Positions 7,136 through 18,600 of a DNA stretch of 64,000 nt are shown here, piece by piece. Positions within the stretch are counted from its first letter, which is position 1, and each line of letters starts with the position of its first letter. This stretch comes from Fibrobacter sp. UWT2 (lineage in GTDB: Bacteria; Fibrobacterota; Fibrobacteria; Fibrobacterales; Fibrobacteraceae), in assembly GCF_900142545.1 (NCBI RefSeq), contig NZ_FRBF01000002.1:62001-126000 (forward strand). The letters run 5' to 3'. The notes under the pieces were generated by a model. That model was not told where the DNA came from. It worked only from the letters and a program-made list of their open reading frames with translations, and did no database searches. The translations under genes and the position numbers were made by a program.

Positions 7136-9547
7136 ATGAAAAAGAAATTTTTAGGAGCACGCTTACTTGCGTCTACCGCTGCGTTAATCTTGCTGGCATC
7201 CTGCTCGGATGACGGTTCTTCAGGTTCTACCAATGGCGCCGAAGTTCTTCCGGATCAGTCTACCGAAGCCCCCGTAAGTCCCGAAAATACTGAAAATCCT
7301 GTAATTGAAGGCTCTGAAGAGGGTTCCAGTAGCGAGGTTCTCACGCCCGAAGAAGTGGCCAACGAACCAATTACAGAAGAAGATTTGAAGGATGACGGTA
7401 CGGCTTCTGTGACGACCCTCACAGTCGGTGTCTCGGGCGTTGCTGAAATAGGCCCGTTTGCAGAAGGCGCTACGGTTTCCTTGAGTGGTGTCGATGTCAA
7501 GACCATGACTCTGTCGGGCTCCGCCTTGAGTGGCAAGGTGTCTTCCAACTTGGGCGCTTTCACGGTTTCGGGCGATATCAGCTCTGCTGTCGCTAGCATC
7601 GAAGTCAAGGGCGATTATGTGAATTTCACATCCGAAGAACGCTATGTTGCCTCGGGCATCAAGGCGCTTTCGGATCTTCGCGAACGTAACAAGGTCAATG
7701 TGAACGTGCTGACTCGCCTTGAATATGACCGTGTGCAGTATCTGGTGACTGAAATGGGACTCAGCTTTACGGCGGCCAAGACCCGTGCCGAAAAAGAAGT
7801 GCTTGCCGCTCTCGGTCTAAAGCAAGATTCCACCTTATTCGAAGATATCTCGCTATACGATCATACTCAGGCTGCCGCGAACTTGCTCGCGGTAACAGCT
7901 GCTTTGCTTGAAGAACGCTCCGCTGGTGATGTAGATGCGGCCTTGTCGGCAATCGCTGCTGACATTGCTCCGGATGGCACCTGGGATGATCCTGCGCTCA
8001 AGGCGTCCGTGGGCGATATTGCCTATTCTCTCAATACAGGCTATCCGAGCTCCGTCTTGTCCGATTTGAATGGCGGTGCAAGCATTGAATACTTTAGCGT
8101 GTGGGTGGAACATATCTGGGCCGCTCAATACGGCTTGGGTTCTTGTGGCGCATCTAACCAAAATCAAGTAAAACCCAATGCAAATGCTGCTAGCGTCAAT
8201 GCGTCTATGCAGTTCGTTTGCCAAGACACCTTGTGGTCTATGGCTACCGAAGCTATTCTCTTGAATTTGGCAGCCGCTGCACTTTTCGGTGAATGTTCCG
8301 ATGCCAATGTGGGGCAAATGAAGGCCAATGATGAGGGCAAGTACTTCGTTTGCAGAAAGAACGCCTGGAAGGTTGCCGGAGATGAAGACCTTGCCAATAT
8401 GAAGGTGGCTGAACAGAATGGGGCTTGCACCTCGGCGAACGAGGGCACTCTCGCATCCTACGAATCCGACTATTACGTGTGCGTTTCGAATTTCTGGTCC
8501 AAGACCAAGAATGTTCCCGTCGATTATTCCAAGGGCCGTGCCATGAACAAGCGCCTTGGCCGCGGTATCAATATGGGTAATGCCTGGGAATCTACGGGTA
8601 ATGGGGCTACGGCTGATTGTGGCTGGAACAACTGCATTCAAGATGGCTACTTCAAGATTGTCAAGGACGCTGGCTTCAATTCTGTACGTATTCCTGTGCG
8701 CTGGAACCAAGATGCTTCCAATAGCTCTCCTTACTCGCTCGATGCAGGTCGTCTTTCTGGCGTCAAGGCAGATATTGATCTTGCCCTTGCCCAAGGACTT
8801 GCCGTTATCGTGAATTTCCACCATTACACGACTTTGAACGATGCAGCAGCAGGGTACACCTCGAACAAAAGCAAGTATGAAAGTGAAAAGGCTCGTTTCC
8901 TTGGTATGTGGGAACAGGTGGCTAAAGAAATGAACGCCTATCCGGATAGCTTGCTCGTCCTTGAAATCTTCAATGAACCTCATGACATGAAGGTGGAACA
9001 GGTAAACGATATCATGAATTCCGCATACGAAGTGATTCGTAAGAATGCTCCGGGCAAAACGATTATGTTCGAAGCGGGTGCTTATTCCAAATTCGGTCAG
9101 ATCCCGAAACTGACTCTCCCTGCCGACGGAAACATTATTGTGAGCGGTCATTATTACGAACCCTACACCTTTACGCATCAGGGACATGGCTACGATTGCA
9201 ATAATTCCTTGTCCGACAAGACGGTCGCTTCGATTGATGGCGAATTCAAGGGCTACGCCGATGCGATTGCGGAATATTTCCCCGATATCAAGGGTGGTTC
9301 CGTGCCGATGAACATGGGCGAGTTCGGCGTGTCAGGCCAACATGGCTCTTCTTGTGGCGGAAATGGCGTTTCTGACGATCTGCGCGCCAAGTGGACCGAT
9401 GCTGCCATTGCCGCTGCCGAAAAGTATGGCATGTCCTGGCACTACTGGGGCTTTGTGGGCGTAGGCGGCTTCGAAGCCTACGACAAGGGCGCCGGTCAGT
9501 GGTACTCGGAACTGTTGCAGGTCTTTACAAAATACACATCCAAGTAA
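7136..9547 (+). CDS. GH5 endoglucanase lipoprotein with Cys/Trp repeats
   Basis: 803 aa from ATG 7136 (GAGG 7 bases upstream); the frame stays open further upstream, but the lipoprotein signal begins here (lipobox LLASC, Cys about 23). After an acidic linker and a β-rich region (about 95-200) and a helical region come three short repeats (about 335-455) of the form C-x-n-(Y/F)-x-(V/F)-C-x-n-W. The catalytic domain (about 466-803) is glycoside hydrolase family 5: INMGNAWES, SVRIPVRWNQ, VNFHHY, acid/base Glu614 in IFNEPHD and nucleophile Glu729 in MNMGEFGVSG. It should hydrolyse β-1,4-glucan or a related β-glycan at the outer surface. The C-terminal repeats link it to the FISUMP lipoproteins at 40.5-45.4 kb. 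It ends at a strong terminator. Confidence 0.92.
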   Translation: MKKKFLGARLLASTAALILLASCSDDGSSGSTNGAEVLPDQSTEAPVSPENTENPVIEGSEEGSSSEVLTPEEVANEPITEEDLKDDGTASVTTLTVGVSGVAEIGPFAEGATVSLSGVDVKTMTLSGSALSGKVSSNLGAFTVSGDISSAVASIEVKGDYVNFTSEERYVASGIKALSDLRERNKVNVNVLTRLEYDRVQYLVTEMGLSFTAAKTRAEKEVLAALGLKQDSTLFEDISLYDHTQAAANLLAVTAALLEERSAGDVDAALSAIAADIAPDGTWDDPALKASVGDIAYSLNTGYPSSVLSDLNGGASIEYFSVWVEHIWAAQYGLGSCGASNQNQVKPNANAASVNASMQFVCQDTLWSMATEAILLNLAAAALFGECSDANVGQMKANDEGKYFVCRKNAWKVAGDEDLANMKVAEQNGACTSANEGTLASYESDYYVCVSNFWSKTKNVPVDYSKGRAMNKRLGRGINMGNAWESTGNGATADCGWNNCIQDGYFKIVKDAGFNSVRIPVRWNQDASNSSPYSLDAGRLSGVKADIDLALAQGLAVIVNFHHYTTLNDAAAGYTSNKSKYESEKARFLGMWEQVAKEMNAYPDSLLVLEIFNEPHDMKVEQVNDIMNSAYEVIRKNAPGKTIMFEAGAYSKFGQIPKLTLPADGNIIVSGHYYEPYTFTHQGHGYDCNNSLSDKTVASIDGEFKGYADAIAEYFPDIKGGSVPMNMGEFGVSGQHGSSCGGNGVSDDLRAKWTDAAIAAAEKYGMSWHYWGFVGVGGFEAYDKGAGQWYSELLQVFTKYTSK

Positions 9548-9572
9548 AATATCCCCAAAACACAAACCATGC

Positions 9573-9610
9573 AAAAAGCCCTGCGGAAAATTCCGCAGGA
9601 CTTTTTATTT
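9573..9610. terminator. bidirectional terminator
   Basis: CCTGCGGAA-aa-TTCCGCAGG flanked by A-runs and T-runs lies between the convergent GH5 gene and the small lipoprotein gene. It can serve both strands. Confidence 0.85.
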
Positions 9611-9634
9611 ACCGAAGAAAAACTTTGCTGAATA

Positions 9635-10084
9635 TTAGAACTGTTCAACCTGAGTGTCGAACTGGTACTTTTCGTGGTAGTAGGCGAGCATTTCGCTTGT
9701 GCTGGTGAAGGCGCCTGCGCGGATAGCGTTGCGGACTTCAGGATCGTTGCGGGACATTTCGATGATCTTTGCGTCTATGTCCTTGAACAGCAACTTGTTA
9801 GATGCGATTGCAACGTGATTCTGGTTGTAGTCCAGGTGATAGTTGCGTTCGAGCATCTGGAAAAGTTCGGACTGGCACTGATTTTCAGGCGGATGCTTCT
9901 TGGCGACCGGCATGTAGCACTTGTTGATGTAATCGGTCTTGTAGGCGACGATCATTTCGTCAATGGCGGGGATATTGTGAGCCGAGTCGTGGCTAGCTAC
10001 TTGAACAGTGGGAGTGACGACACCGGAGCATCCGGTAAGGAGGGCTGCGGTAATGGTTGCAAGAGCTAGAACTCTAAACTTCAT
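9635..10084 (-). CDS. hypothetical lipoprotein, 149 aa
   Basis: Signal peptide MKFRVLALATITAALLTGC with a clear lipobox (LTGC, Cys 19). The mature part is a helical domain of about 130 residues with no family I recognise; it has a cysteine pair in CYMPVAKKHPPENQC that could form a disulfide. It is convergent with the GH5 gene and shares its terminator. The 168-base region upstream contains no further gene. Likely periplasmic or outer-membrane anchored; function unknown. Confidence 0.75.
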   Translation of the reverse strand: MKFRVLALATITAALLTGCSGVVTPTVQVASHDSAHNIPAIDEMIVAYKTDYINKCYMPVAKKHPPENQCQSELFQMLERNYHLDYNQNHVAIASNKLLFKDIDAKIIEMSRNDPEVRNAIRAGAFTSTSEMLAYYHEKYQFDTQVEQF

Positions 10085-10252
10085 TTGTTTTTATCCTTTT
10101 TTCTTTGTTGATTCCAAATCCCTAATTCCAGTTTAAAAGTTATTTAAAACGGGGTGTTTTGGCGAGGCCGAAAATGTAACAAATAGCTTACAACGGCTCT
10201 AAAAAAACGTTTAGAGAACACTTTTTGGTAGCCTTTGTGATGGGGGTCACTT

Positions 10253-11788
10253 TTACTGTCTGCCACCCACTGCTTCGGCAGTAGGTTTGAACATGTAGAA
10301 CCACTTAATCGGGTCAATTACTTTGTATCTAACATTGCCGATAACTTTGTTACCGTTTTTCGAGATGAGCCCAGTAACTACGTGGGCGTGCGGGCCAGTG
10401 GTGTGTCCGGTAAGACCCACGGTTGCAATGGGGTCTCCTGCCATAACTTCTTGTCCATCAAGGTATAGCAGCTGGTCACAATGCATGAAAATCACGACGT
10501 CTTTTTGGCGGACAAGTCCAATGACAATTCCGCCGCGTTCGTCGCGTGCTGTCCAAGCTTTTGCGGCGAAGGGCGCGAGTATGCGTGCACCCTGTCGGCT
10601 TGCTACGTCGATACCGTTATGTTGTCTAAAATTGGCGGTGGCCACTTCGTGGTAAAATTCCGTCAAGTAGGTGACACTATCCGATACGATCGATGTCCAG
10701 TACTTCCAGGCGGCGCCAATGGAATCCGATGCGGTGGTTCCGATGTAGTCAGGGCGCGAGAACTTGATGACGGTTCCTTCGGGCGGAATATTCTTTTTGT
10801 TGTTTTCCCAGGAATTGGTGGGGTAACCGTTTTCTTCGAGTGTAACCTTGATGTACTGCTGCACCATTTTTTCGTTGGTGATCAATGCACTAAAACGGCC
10901 TATGGCGTAGCGTCCGATGCGCTGCATCGATTCCTTGCCGTCGAAGGTGTATTCAAACGATGGCGCCACCGAAAGTTTGTCGCGTTCGTGAATGCGGTCG
11001 CGCATGTTCGAAATGCTCGGATCCGTCTTGGTCACGAAGAAAAACGGGAGCGCGATGGCGAGCAAGAACAAAAGCGGGAAAATGGTTCTGAAAACCTTTG
11101 AGGTTCCGTCCAACGGGTTCTTTTCAAGAATCGAAAACTTGTGCAGGTTCTCAATAATCTTGGCGAATGCTTCGGGATTCTTTTTCCAGTCGCACTGGCG
11201 GATTTCCTTGAAGAAGGAATGGCTACGGCGTACCGCCCTGTAGGCGTGGTAAAATTTCTTCTTGTCAGGCTTTTGCGGGAAAAGCCAAAGCAGGTTCGAT
11301 TTGTTGAAATGGGGGAGGTCTTCCAAAAATGCAGACGCTTCCGCGGCACTTTCGCCGTCGATCACAATCAGTCTTGAAACGAGCTTGGCGTAATAGGCTT
11401 CCTGGTCGCTAATTTCCAGGGGGAGTATGGCTACAATCTGCGCGGTCGTCTTCTTGAGCTGCTGCAGGTTGTGGTAGAGGTTTCTGAACTGGTCGTCGTT
11501 TTGCGGAAAGCCTCTTGAGCCCGTAATGGTCCAGTTGCTTTCGGAGGAATTGAGCTCGTTCAGAACTTCTTGGGTGAGCTTTTGCTCAAAAAGGTCGCAT
11601 GCAGAAACGGGGGCGTTACCCTTGAGACTATTTTTGCCGGAAAAATCAATCACTAAAAAACGCGCGCCGGCGTTTAGCGCCAGCGCAAGGTTCTGCAAGG
11701 GTTCAAGCGGAATCTCGGTTTCGCCCGGAAAAGCAAAAAAGGTGATTCCGCCCTGCCTGTACAGGTCATTTAAGACCTTGTGCTGCAT
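10253..11788 (-). CDS. M23 family (LytM-like) peptidase with cytoplasmic N-domain
   Basis: 511 aa. About 230 residues of predicted cytoplasmic α/β domain (LALALNAGARFLVIDFSG suggests a STAS-like or crotonase-like fold, uncertain) are followed by one membrane segment (about 233-252, FPLLFLLAIALPFFF). A periplasmic region then ends in an M23 endopeptidase domain. Zn ligands visible are H and D in HNGIDVASRQG and the HAH of GPHAHVVTG. The family cleaves peptidoglycan cross-bridges or regulates amidases. The 12208 gene lies upstream with 9 bases between the frames, so they are co-transcribed. Its large cytoplasmic domain is unusual for M23 enzymes and suggests an inside-out control step. Confidence 0.85.
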   Translation of the reverse strand: MQHKVLNDLYRQGGITFFAFPGETEIPLEPLQNLALALNAGARFLVIDFSGKNSLKGNAPVSACDLFEQKLTQEVLNELNSSESNWTITGSRGFPQNDDQFRNLYHNLQQLKKTTAQIVAILPLEISDQEAYYAKLVSRLIVIDGESAAEASAFLEDLPHFNKSNLLWLFPQKPDKKKFYHAYRAVRRSHSFFKEIRQCDWKKNPEAFAKIIENLHKFSILEKNPLDGTSKVFRTIFPLLFLLAIALPFFFVTKTDPSISNMRDRIHERDKLSVAPSFEYTFDGKESMQRIGRYAIGRFSALITNEKMVQQYIKVTLEENGYPTNSWENNKKNIPPEGTVIKFSRPDYIGTTASDSIGAAWKYWTSIVSDSVTYLTEFYHEVATANFRQHNGIDVASRQGARILAPFAAKAWTARDERGGIVIGLVRQKDVVIFMHCDQLLYLDGQEVMAGDPIATVGLTGHTTGPHAHVVTGLISKNGNKVIGNVRYKVIDPIKWFYMFKPTAEAVGGRQ

Positions 11789-11797
11789 GTCCCTTAA

Positions 11798-12208
11798 TTA
11801 GGCCTTCTGAGTGCCACGGGGGTAGGTGAAACCTGCCGGCGGAGCTGCCACGAACTTGTCCACCTGGAGATAGAGTTCTTCGGCGGTAGCGCTCGGGTTG
11901 AAATAGATTTCCTGGTTGCGGTTCTGGGTGCGGCCCTTGAGCGGTTCGCTACGGCGAGAACGGCTTACGATGCCCAGCGGGAGCACTTCCAAGAGCGGAA
12001 GCAGGCCAAAGTAGCGGAACAGGCTGAAGTTCTTCTGCCAAGTGGTACGTTCGGCGAGCACGGCGAAGGTGCCTTCGAAAATGGACTTGGTCTGGAGCAG
12101 TTCGTCGCTAGTCATGGTCACCAGTTCGTGATTGGTGGGGAAGTTGTTCACGAAGTTGACCATGTCGCCCTTGAGGTAGTTGGCGTCGCAGAGAAATACG
12201 AATTTCAT
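11798..12208 (-). CDS. hypothetical 136-aa protein, operon with M23 peptidase
   Basis: Starts at ATG 12208 with AGG 8 bases upstream; a longer frame to 12241 adds only a hydrophilic leader. The sequence begins MKFVFLCDANYLKGDMVNF and has an α/β look, a central hydrophobic patch (FGLLPLLEVLPLGIVS) and a basic segment (SRSRRSEPLKGR). I do not recognise the family. Its position 9 bases before the M23 gene argues for a shared role, perhaps in cell-wall control. Confidence 0.6.
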   Translation of the reverse strand: MKFVFLCDANYLKGDMVNFVNNFPTNHELVTMTSDELLQTKSIFEGTFAVLAERTTWQKNFSLFRYFGLLPLLEVLPLGIVSRSRRSEPLKGRTQNRNQEIYFNPSATAEELYLQVDKFVAAPPAGFTYPRGTQKA

Positions 12209-12411
12209 GTTTTTACCTGTTTTTGATTGTTGTTTTGACACAAAATAGTTTTTTGGTATTACACTGTCATTTGCAAAAAGGGCGAAAACGAATACTTTCG
12301 GAACTTTTTGTTCCGGTTGAATGTAAATTCTTTGTAAAATCCTGAGAAACCTCCCAAAATACGAAAAAATTGTTTTTTGGACTTCTTGAAGCGGCTCTTT
12401 GGAGGATATTC

Positions 12412-12548
12412 CGTAAGTCGTTGAGTATCAACGAGTTACGTTAGCGAATTGCCCAAATTTGCTCAAAAACGGCAATTTGTTGGTTATTCAAAATTTACTT
12501 TTTGGGGATTTTTTTCGAAAATGTGCGTTTCATCACGTTTAAAAACGT
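12412..12548 (+). promoter_or_regulatory. structured upstream region of the giant Ig-like gene
   Basis: Within the 409-base gap 12242-12650 I see no gene. There are, in order: a hairpin at 12412-12440 (CGTAA-gt-CGTTGA-gta-TCAACG-ag-TTACG), a second pair AATTGCC/GGCAATT (12446-12476) and a palindrome ACGTTTAAAAACGT (12535-12548). None is followed by a T-run, so these are not ordinary terminators. They may be an mRNA leader structure and an operator. No convincing -35/-10 pair was found for the gene. Confidence 0.35.
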
Positions 12549-12650
12549 TATATTTGACCTCGTAAAATCGCGCTCGGACTAGCGGGGGCGGTACGTTTTT
12601 TGTGAAAGCAAAAGGTGTAATTGGAAGAAGAAATTTATGGGAGATCATAA

Positions 12651-15600
12651 ATGAAACGAAAAAATTGGTCTGTAGCTGCCCTATTGGCGTCAGTCAGTAT
12701 TCTGGCATCTGTAGGTATTGCTCAGGAGGAAAATAGTGCTCCTTCGGTTATGGGTATTCCAGGTGAATCCATTGACGAAGGCAAGAAGTTTGCTCCGATT
12801 AAGTTGGACAAGTATGTTACTGATGAGGACAAGGCTGAAAAAATCAAGTGGTCCGTGTCTGGAAACAAGCAACTTAAGGTATCCATTTCGCCCGATCGCG
12901 TAGCAACGATTGAAATCCCGAGCAAGTACTGGAACGGTTCTGAAGATATCACCTTTATCGCAACCGACACCAAGGGTGCCTCGGGTTCCGAAACGATCAA
13001 CTTTAGTGTTGAATCCGTGAACAACCCGCCCGAAGTCAAGCAGATCCCTGACCAGACTATTGACGAAGGCAAGACTTTCACAAAGATCAAACTCGATGAT
13101 TTCGTCACTGACCCGGACCACCCGAAGAACCAGATTTTGTGGGAATTCGACATCCAACCGGTGGGCAAGGATCAGGCTGAAGGCGACCTGAATGTGGAAA
13201 TCGATCCGAACCGCGTCGCTTCCGTGATTATCCCGGACCAGAACTGGTACGGTTCCGCCAAGATCAAGTTTACGGCCACCGACGGCGAATACGCCAGCGC
13301 TTCTACGACCGCAAACTTCGTGGTGAAGCCCATTAACGACGCTCCGGTGATCAAGAAGATTCCGGACCAGACGATCGAAGAAAAGAACGAATTCGAATCC
13401 ATTAGCCTCTCTGACTACGTGACTGACGTCGATGACGATGTCATGAAGCTCAAGTGGAGCATTTCGGGCAACAAGGACCTCAAGTTCGATATCGACAAGT
13501 ACGGTTCTGCCAATATCAAGATCCCGAATGAATTCTGGAACGGCTCTGAAACCGTGACTTTCACGGCAACCGATGCTGCCGGTGCTTCTGCTAAGGCTAC
13601 TGCCAAGTTCACCGTCAAGTCCGTGAACGATGCTCCTGAATTTGTGCAGGACGTCCAGGACCAGACGATCGAAGAAAAGCAGGAATTCAAGCCCATCGAA
13701 CTGGACAAGCTGGTCAAGGATCCCGACCATCCTTTCGAACAACTTAAGTGGTCTGTTTCCGGTAACAAGGATCTTGCTGTGAACATTGCCGGCAAGACCG
13801 CTACCATCAAGATCCCGTCCAAGATGTGGAACGGCTCTGAATCCATCAAGTTCAAGGTTTGCGACCCGGCCGGCGCTTGCGCTGAATCCGAAAACAGCTT
13901 CACGGTGAACTCCGTGAACGATGTGCCGCAGCTCGTGAAGCAGATTCCGAACCAGAACATCGACGAAAAGAAGACCTTTGCTAAGATCAAGCTCGATGAA
14001 TACGTGAAGGACGCCGACCACAAGAATTCTGAACTTTCTTGGGAAGCCGACGTGAAGCACCAGGGCAAGGAACCGCAGTCCGGTACTTTGTCTGTAAACA
14101 TCGGTGATGACCACGTTGCTTCTATCGAAATTCCGGACCCGAGCTGGAACGGTACCGCTGTGGCAACCTTTACCGTGACTGACCCGGAAGGTGCTTCTGC
14201 CAAGCAGCAGGTGACATTTACTGTCAAGTCTATCAACGATATTCCGGTGTTCAAGAAGATTCCTGACCAGACTATCGAAGAAAAGAATGAATTCTCTTCT
14301 ATCATGCTTGATGACTATCTCTCCGATGCCGACCACGATCTCTCCCAGTTGAAGATCGACATCGCAGGTAACAAGGACATCAAGGTTAACCTGAATAACA
14401 AGACTCGCGAAATTTCTTTCAAGACTCCGTCCGAACTCTGGAACGGTTCCGAAACCATTACCCTTACTGCAACTGACCCCGAAGGCGGCAAGGCTTCTAC
14501 TCAGTTCAAGCTCGCTATCAAGTCCATCAACGACCCGCCGGTCATGAAGGACATTGCTGAACAGACCATCAAGGAAAAGGGTTCCTTCAAGCCGGTTGAA
14601 CTCGACAAGTATGTCGAAGACCTCGACCACTCCAAGGACAAGCTGAAGTGGACTGTTACGGGTAACCGCGAACTCAAGGTGACTCTCGAAGGCCGCGTGA
14701 TGAAGGTGACTCCGCCGAGCCCGCAGTGGAACGGTTCTGAAACCCTCACCATCAAGGTGACTGACCCGGAAGGTGCAACGGATGAACGCACTGTCGCATA
14801 CACGGTTGAATCCGTGAACGACATTCCGGAATTCACGAAGCAGGTTGCTCCGCAGACCATCAAGGAAAAGGAACAGTTCAAGCCGATCAAGCTCGGCGAA
14901 ATGGTTCGTGACCTCGATAACAAGCTCTCTGACCTTCAGTTCACTGTCGACGTGAAGTCCGCTAGCGGCAAGAACGCTGGCCTCACGGTTGAAATTGATG
15001 CCCAGCATGTGGCCACCATCAAGATTCCGAACAAGTACTGGAACGGTGCTGACGAAATCACCTTCACGGTTACCGACCCCGAAGGTGCCAAGGCTACCTC
15101 CAAGGCTCTCTTCACGGTGCAGTCTGTAAACGACGTGCCGACCCTGAAGAAGATTCCGGACCAGATGATCGAAGAAAAGCATGAATTTGCTTCTATCAAG
15201 CTCACCGACTACGCTTCCGATCCGGACCACAAGTTCGAACAGCTGAAGTGGAGTGTTGCTGGCAATAAGCAGTTGAAGATTGATATTGCCGGTGGTGTTG
15301 CCACCATCAAGATGCCGACCAAGAACTGGAACGGTTCTGAAAAGGTGACCTTCACGGTGACCGACCCGGAAGGCGCTTCTGCAAAGTCTGACGCCGTGTT
15401 CACGGTGAAGTCCATCAACGACGCTCCGGTCATGAAGGACATTGCTAACCAGACCATCAAGGAAAAGGGCGAATTCAAGCCTATCGAACTTGACAAGTTT
15501 GTGAGCGACGAAGACCATGACAACTCCAAGCTCAAGTGGACTGTTTCTGGTAACAAGGACCTGAAGGTCGTTATCGACCCGAAGCATGTCGCTACCATTA

Positions 15601-18600
15601 CGACTCCGAACAAGTACTGGAACGGTACTGAAAAGATTACCTTCACTGTCACTGACCCGGAAGGTGCTTCCGACAAGCGTACGGTGACCTTCAAGGTTGA
15701 ATCCGTGAACGATATTCCGGAATTCGTGAAGCCGATCAAGGATCAGAGCATTCCTGAAAAGCGCGAATTCGCAATCATCAACCTGAACGATATCGTGAAG
15801 GATGCCGACCACAAGCTCGATCAGCTCACTTGGAGCTTCGACGTGAAGCCGGCTAAGGGTGCCCCGAAGGGTTACACTCCGAAGCTGAAGGTGTCCGTTG
15901 ATGGCCAGCGTATGGCCAAGATCGTGATTCCGGACAAGTACTGGAACGGTTCTGAAGAAATCACCTTCAAGGTGGAAGACCCGGATGGTGGCAAGGCTCA
16001 TAGCACCGCTACCTTCACCGTGCAGTCCGTGAACGATGCTCCGACCATCGGCAAGATCGATGACCAGAACGTCAGGGAAAAGGAACAGTTCAAGTCCTTC
16101 AACCTCAAGCAGCTCGTCAAAGATCCGGACCATCCGTATGGCCGCCTCAAGATCGAAGTTACTGGCAACAAGGACCTCAAGGTTAATATTGACAACGAAG
16201 GCGTCGTGTCTATCAAGACTCCGAGCCCGATGTGGAACGGTAAGGAAACTTTGACCTTCACCGTGACCGACCCGGAAGGCGCTTCTGCTAAGGCTACGGC
16301 AGCCTTCTCCGTGCAGTCCATCAACGACCCGCCGATCATGAAGGATATTGCTAGCCAGACCATTAAGGAAAAGGGTAGCTTCAAGTCTATCGCTCTCGAT
16401 AACTATGTCGAAGACCTCGATCACCCGAAGGCTAAGCTGAAGTGGAAGATCGAAGGTGCCAAGGAACTCAAGGTTGCTATGGACGCCAGCCACAATGTGT
16501 CTGTGCTGCCGCCGAACCCGTACTGGCACGGTTCTGAAACCGTCAAGTTCACTGTGACTGACCCGGAAGGCGCTTCTGATAGCCGCTCCGTGACCTTCAC
16601 TGTTGAATCTGTGAACGATGCTCCGCAGTTCGTTCGCGAACTCAAGGATCAGTCCATCGACGAAAAGAGACAGTTCCAGCAGATCAAGCTCGACGATCTC
16701 GTGAAGGACCCGGACCACAAGAATTCCGAACTCAAGTGGACCTTCGATGTGAAGGCTAAGTCCGCTGCCGCTCCTGCCGCCAAGGGCAAGAAGGGCGCTG
16801 CTGCTGCCGAACCGGCAAGCAACAAGCCTGGCCTGAGCGTCAAGGTGGACCACAACCACGTTGCTACTATCGCTATTCCGGACAAGTACTGGAACGGTGC
16901 TGCCGACATTACCTTCACGGTCACTGACCCGGAAGGCGCAAAGGCTTCCAAGACCGCCCATTACGAAGTCCGTTCTATCAATGACCCGCCGGTTATTTCT
17001 TCTAGCGCTCCGCGTGGTGAATCCATCCGCGAAAACGGCGTCTTCAGAACGATTGACCTCACGAACCTTGCTTCTGACCCGGATCACAAGGCTTCTCAGC
17101 TCAAGTGGTCTGTCTCTGGCAACAAGTTCCTCAAGGTGACCATGCTCAAGGACAACACCGTGAAGGTGGCTGTGCCTGATGCTCAGTGGAACGGCAAGGA
17201 AACGGTGACCTTCACCGTGACCGACCCGGAAGGCGCTTCTGCCAACCACAAGATGCTCTTCGAAGTGTCTCGCGTGAACGATCCTCCTGTCATCTCCAAG
17301 AAGATTCCTGACCAGAAGATCAAGGAAAAGGAACTCTTCAAGCAGATCAAGCTTGACGAATACGTGAAGGACCCGGATAACAAGCCGAGCGAACTGAAGT
17401 GGACCGTTTCTGGCAACCGTCAGCTCAAGGCTGAAATTTCTCCGAGCCGCGTGCTCACCGTTTCTGCTCCGGATAAGAACTTCTGGTGCGCTCCGGAAAC
17501 CATGGTCCTCATCGTGAAGGACCCGGATGGTGCTGAATCTTCTCAGACGGTGACCTTCGAAATCACTTCTGTGAACGATGCTCCGGTGCTCAAGAATATT
17601 CCGGACCAGAGAATCAAGGAAAAGGGTACGTTCAAGGAAATCGACCTGAACAAGTTCGTGAACGATCCTGACCACAAGCTTTCTGAACTCACTTGGTCCG
17701 TCAAGGTTGCCAAGGTGGGTGCCGCTCCTGCTCCGAAGCCGGCTAAGAAGCCTGCCAAGAAGGGCAAGAAGGGCAAGGAAGAAAAGGCTGAAGAACCGGC
17801 ACCGGTTCCGGCTGACGAATTCCAGATCGAAATCGATAGCCGCAACATTGCTCGCGTGAAGATTGACAACAAGTACTGGAATGGCGAACGCAACGTGACC
17901 TTCACCGTGAAGGACCCGGAAGGCGCTTCTGATTCCAAGACTGTGAACTTCAAGGTTGAATCTGTGAACGACGCTCCGGAAATCAAGCCGATTCCTATCC
18001 AGAGCATCCAGGAAAAGGAACACTTCAAGCCGCTCGATCTCGCTCAGTTTATCTCTGACCCGGATCATCCGCTCTCCGCTTTGAAGATTGAAGTTGCTCC
18101 GGCCCGTTCTCTCAAGGCCTTCGTGAACGCCAAGAAGGAACTCGTCGTTACGACTCCGGACAAGTTCTGGAGCGGTACCGAAAAGATCAAGATCGACGTG
18201 TATGACCCGGAAGGTTCTCGTGCTTCTCAGCAGATTACCTACGAAGTCGTACCTGTGAACGATCCTCCGGTTGTGAAGCATATCGCTGGCCAGAGAGTCA
18301 AGGAAAAGGAACGCTTCGAAATTGTGGACCTCTCCAAGGTTGCCGAAGACCCGGATAACAAGCCGAATGAACTCCGTTGGACTGTTACTGGCAATAAGGA
18401 CTTGAAGGTTGATATCAAGGGTAGCCGTGCCCAGATCCTGACTCCGAACCCGAACTGGTTCGGTAAGGAAACCCTCACCTTCACGGTGAAGGATATCGCC
18501 GGTGCCTCTGCTTCTACGCAGGCTACCTTCGAAGTGGTTGCCGTGAACGATCCTCCGACTCTCAAGCCGGTGCAGCCGTTCGTGATCGAAGAAAAGAAAA

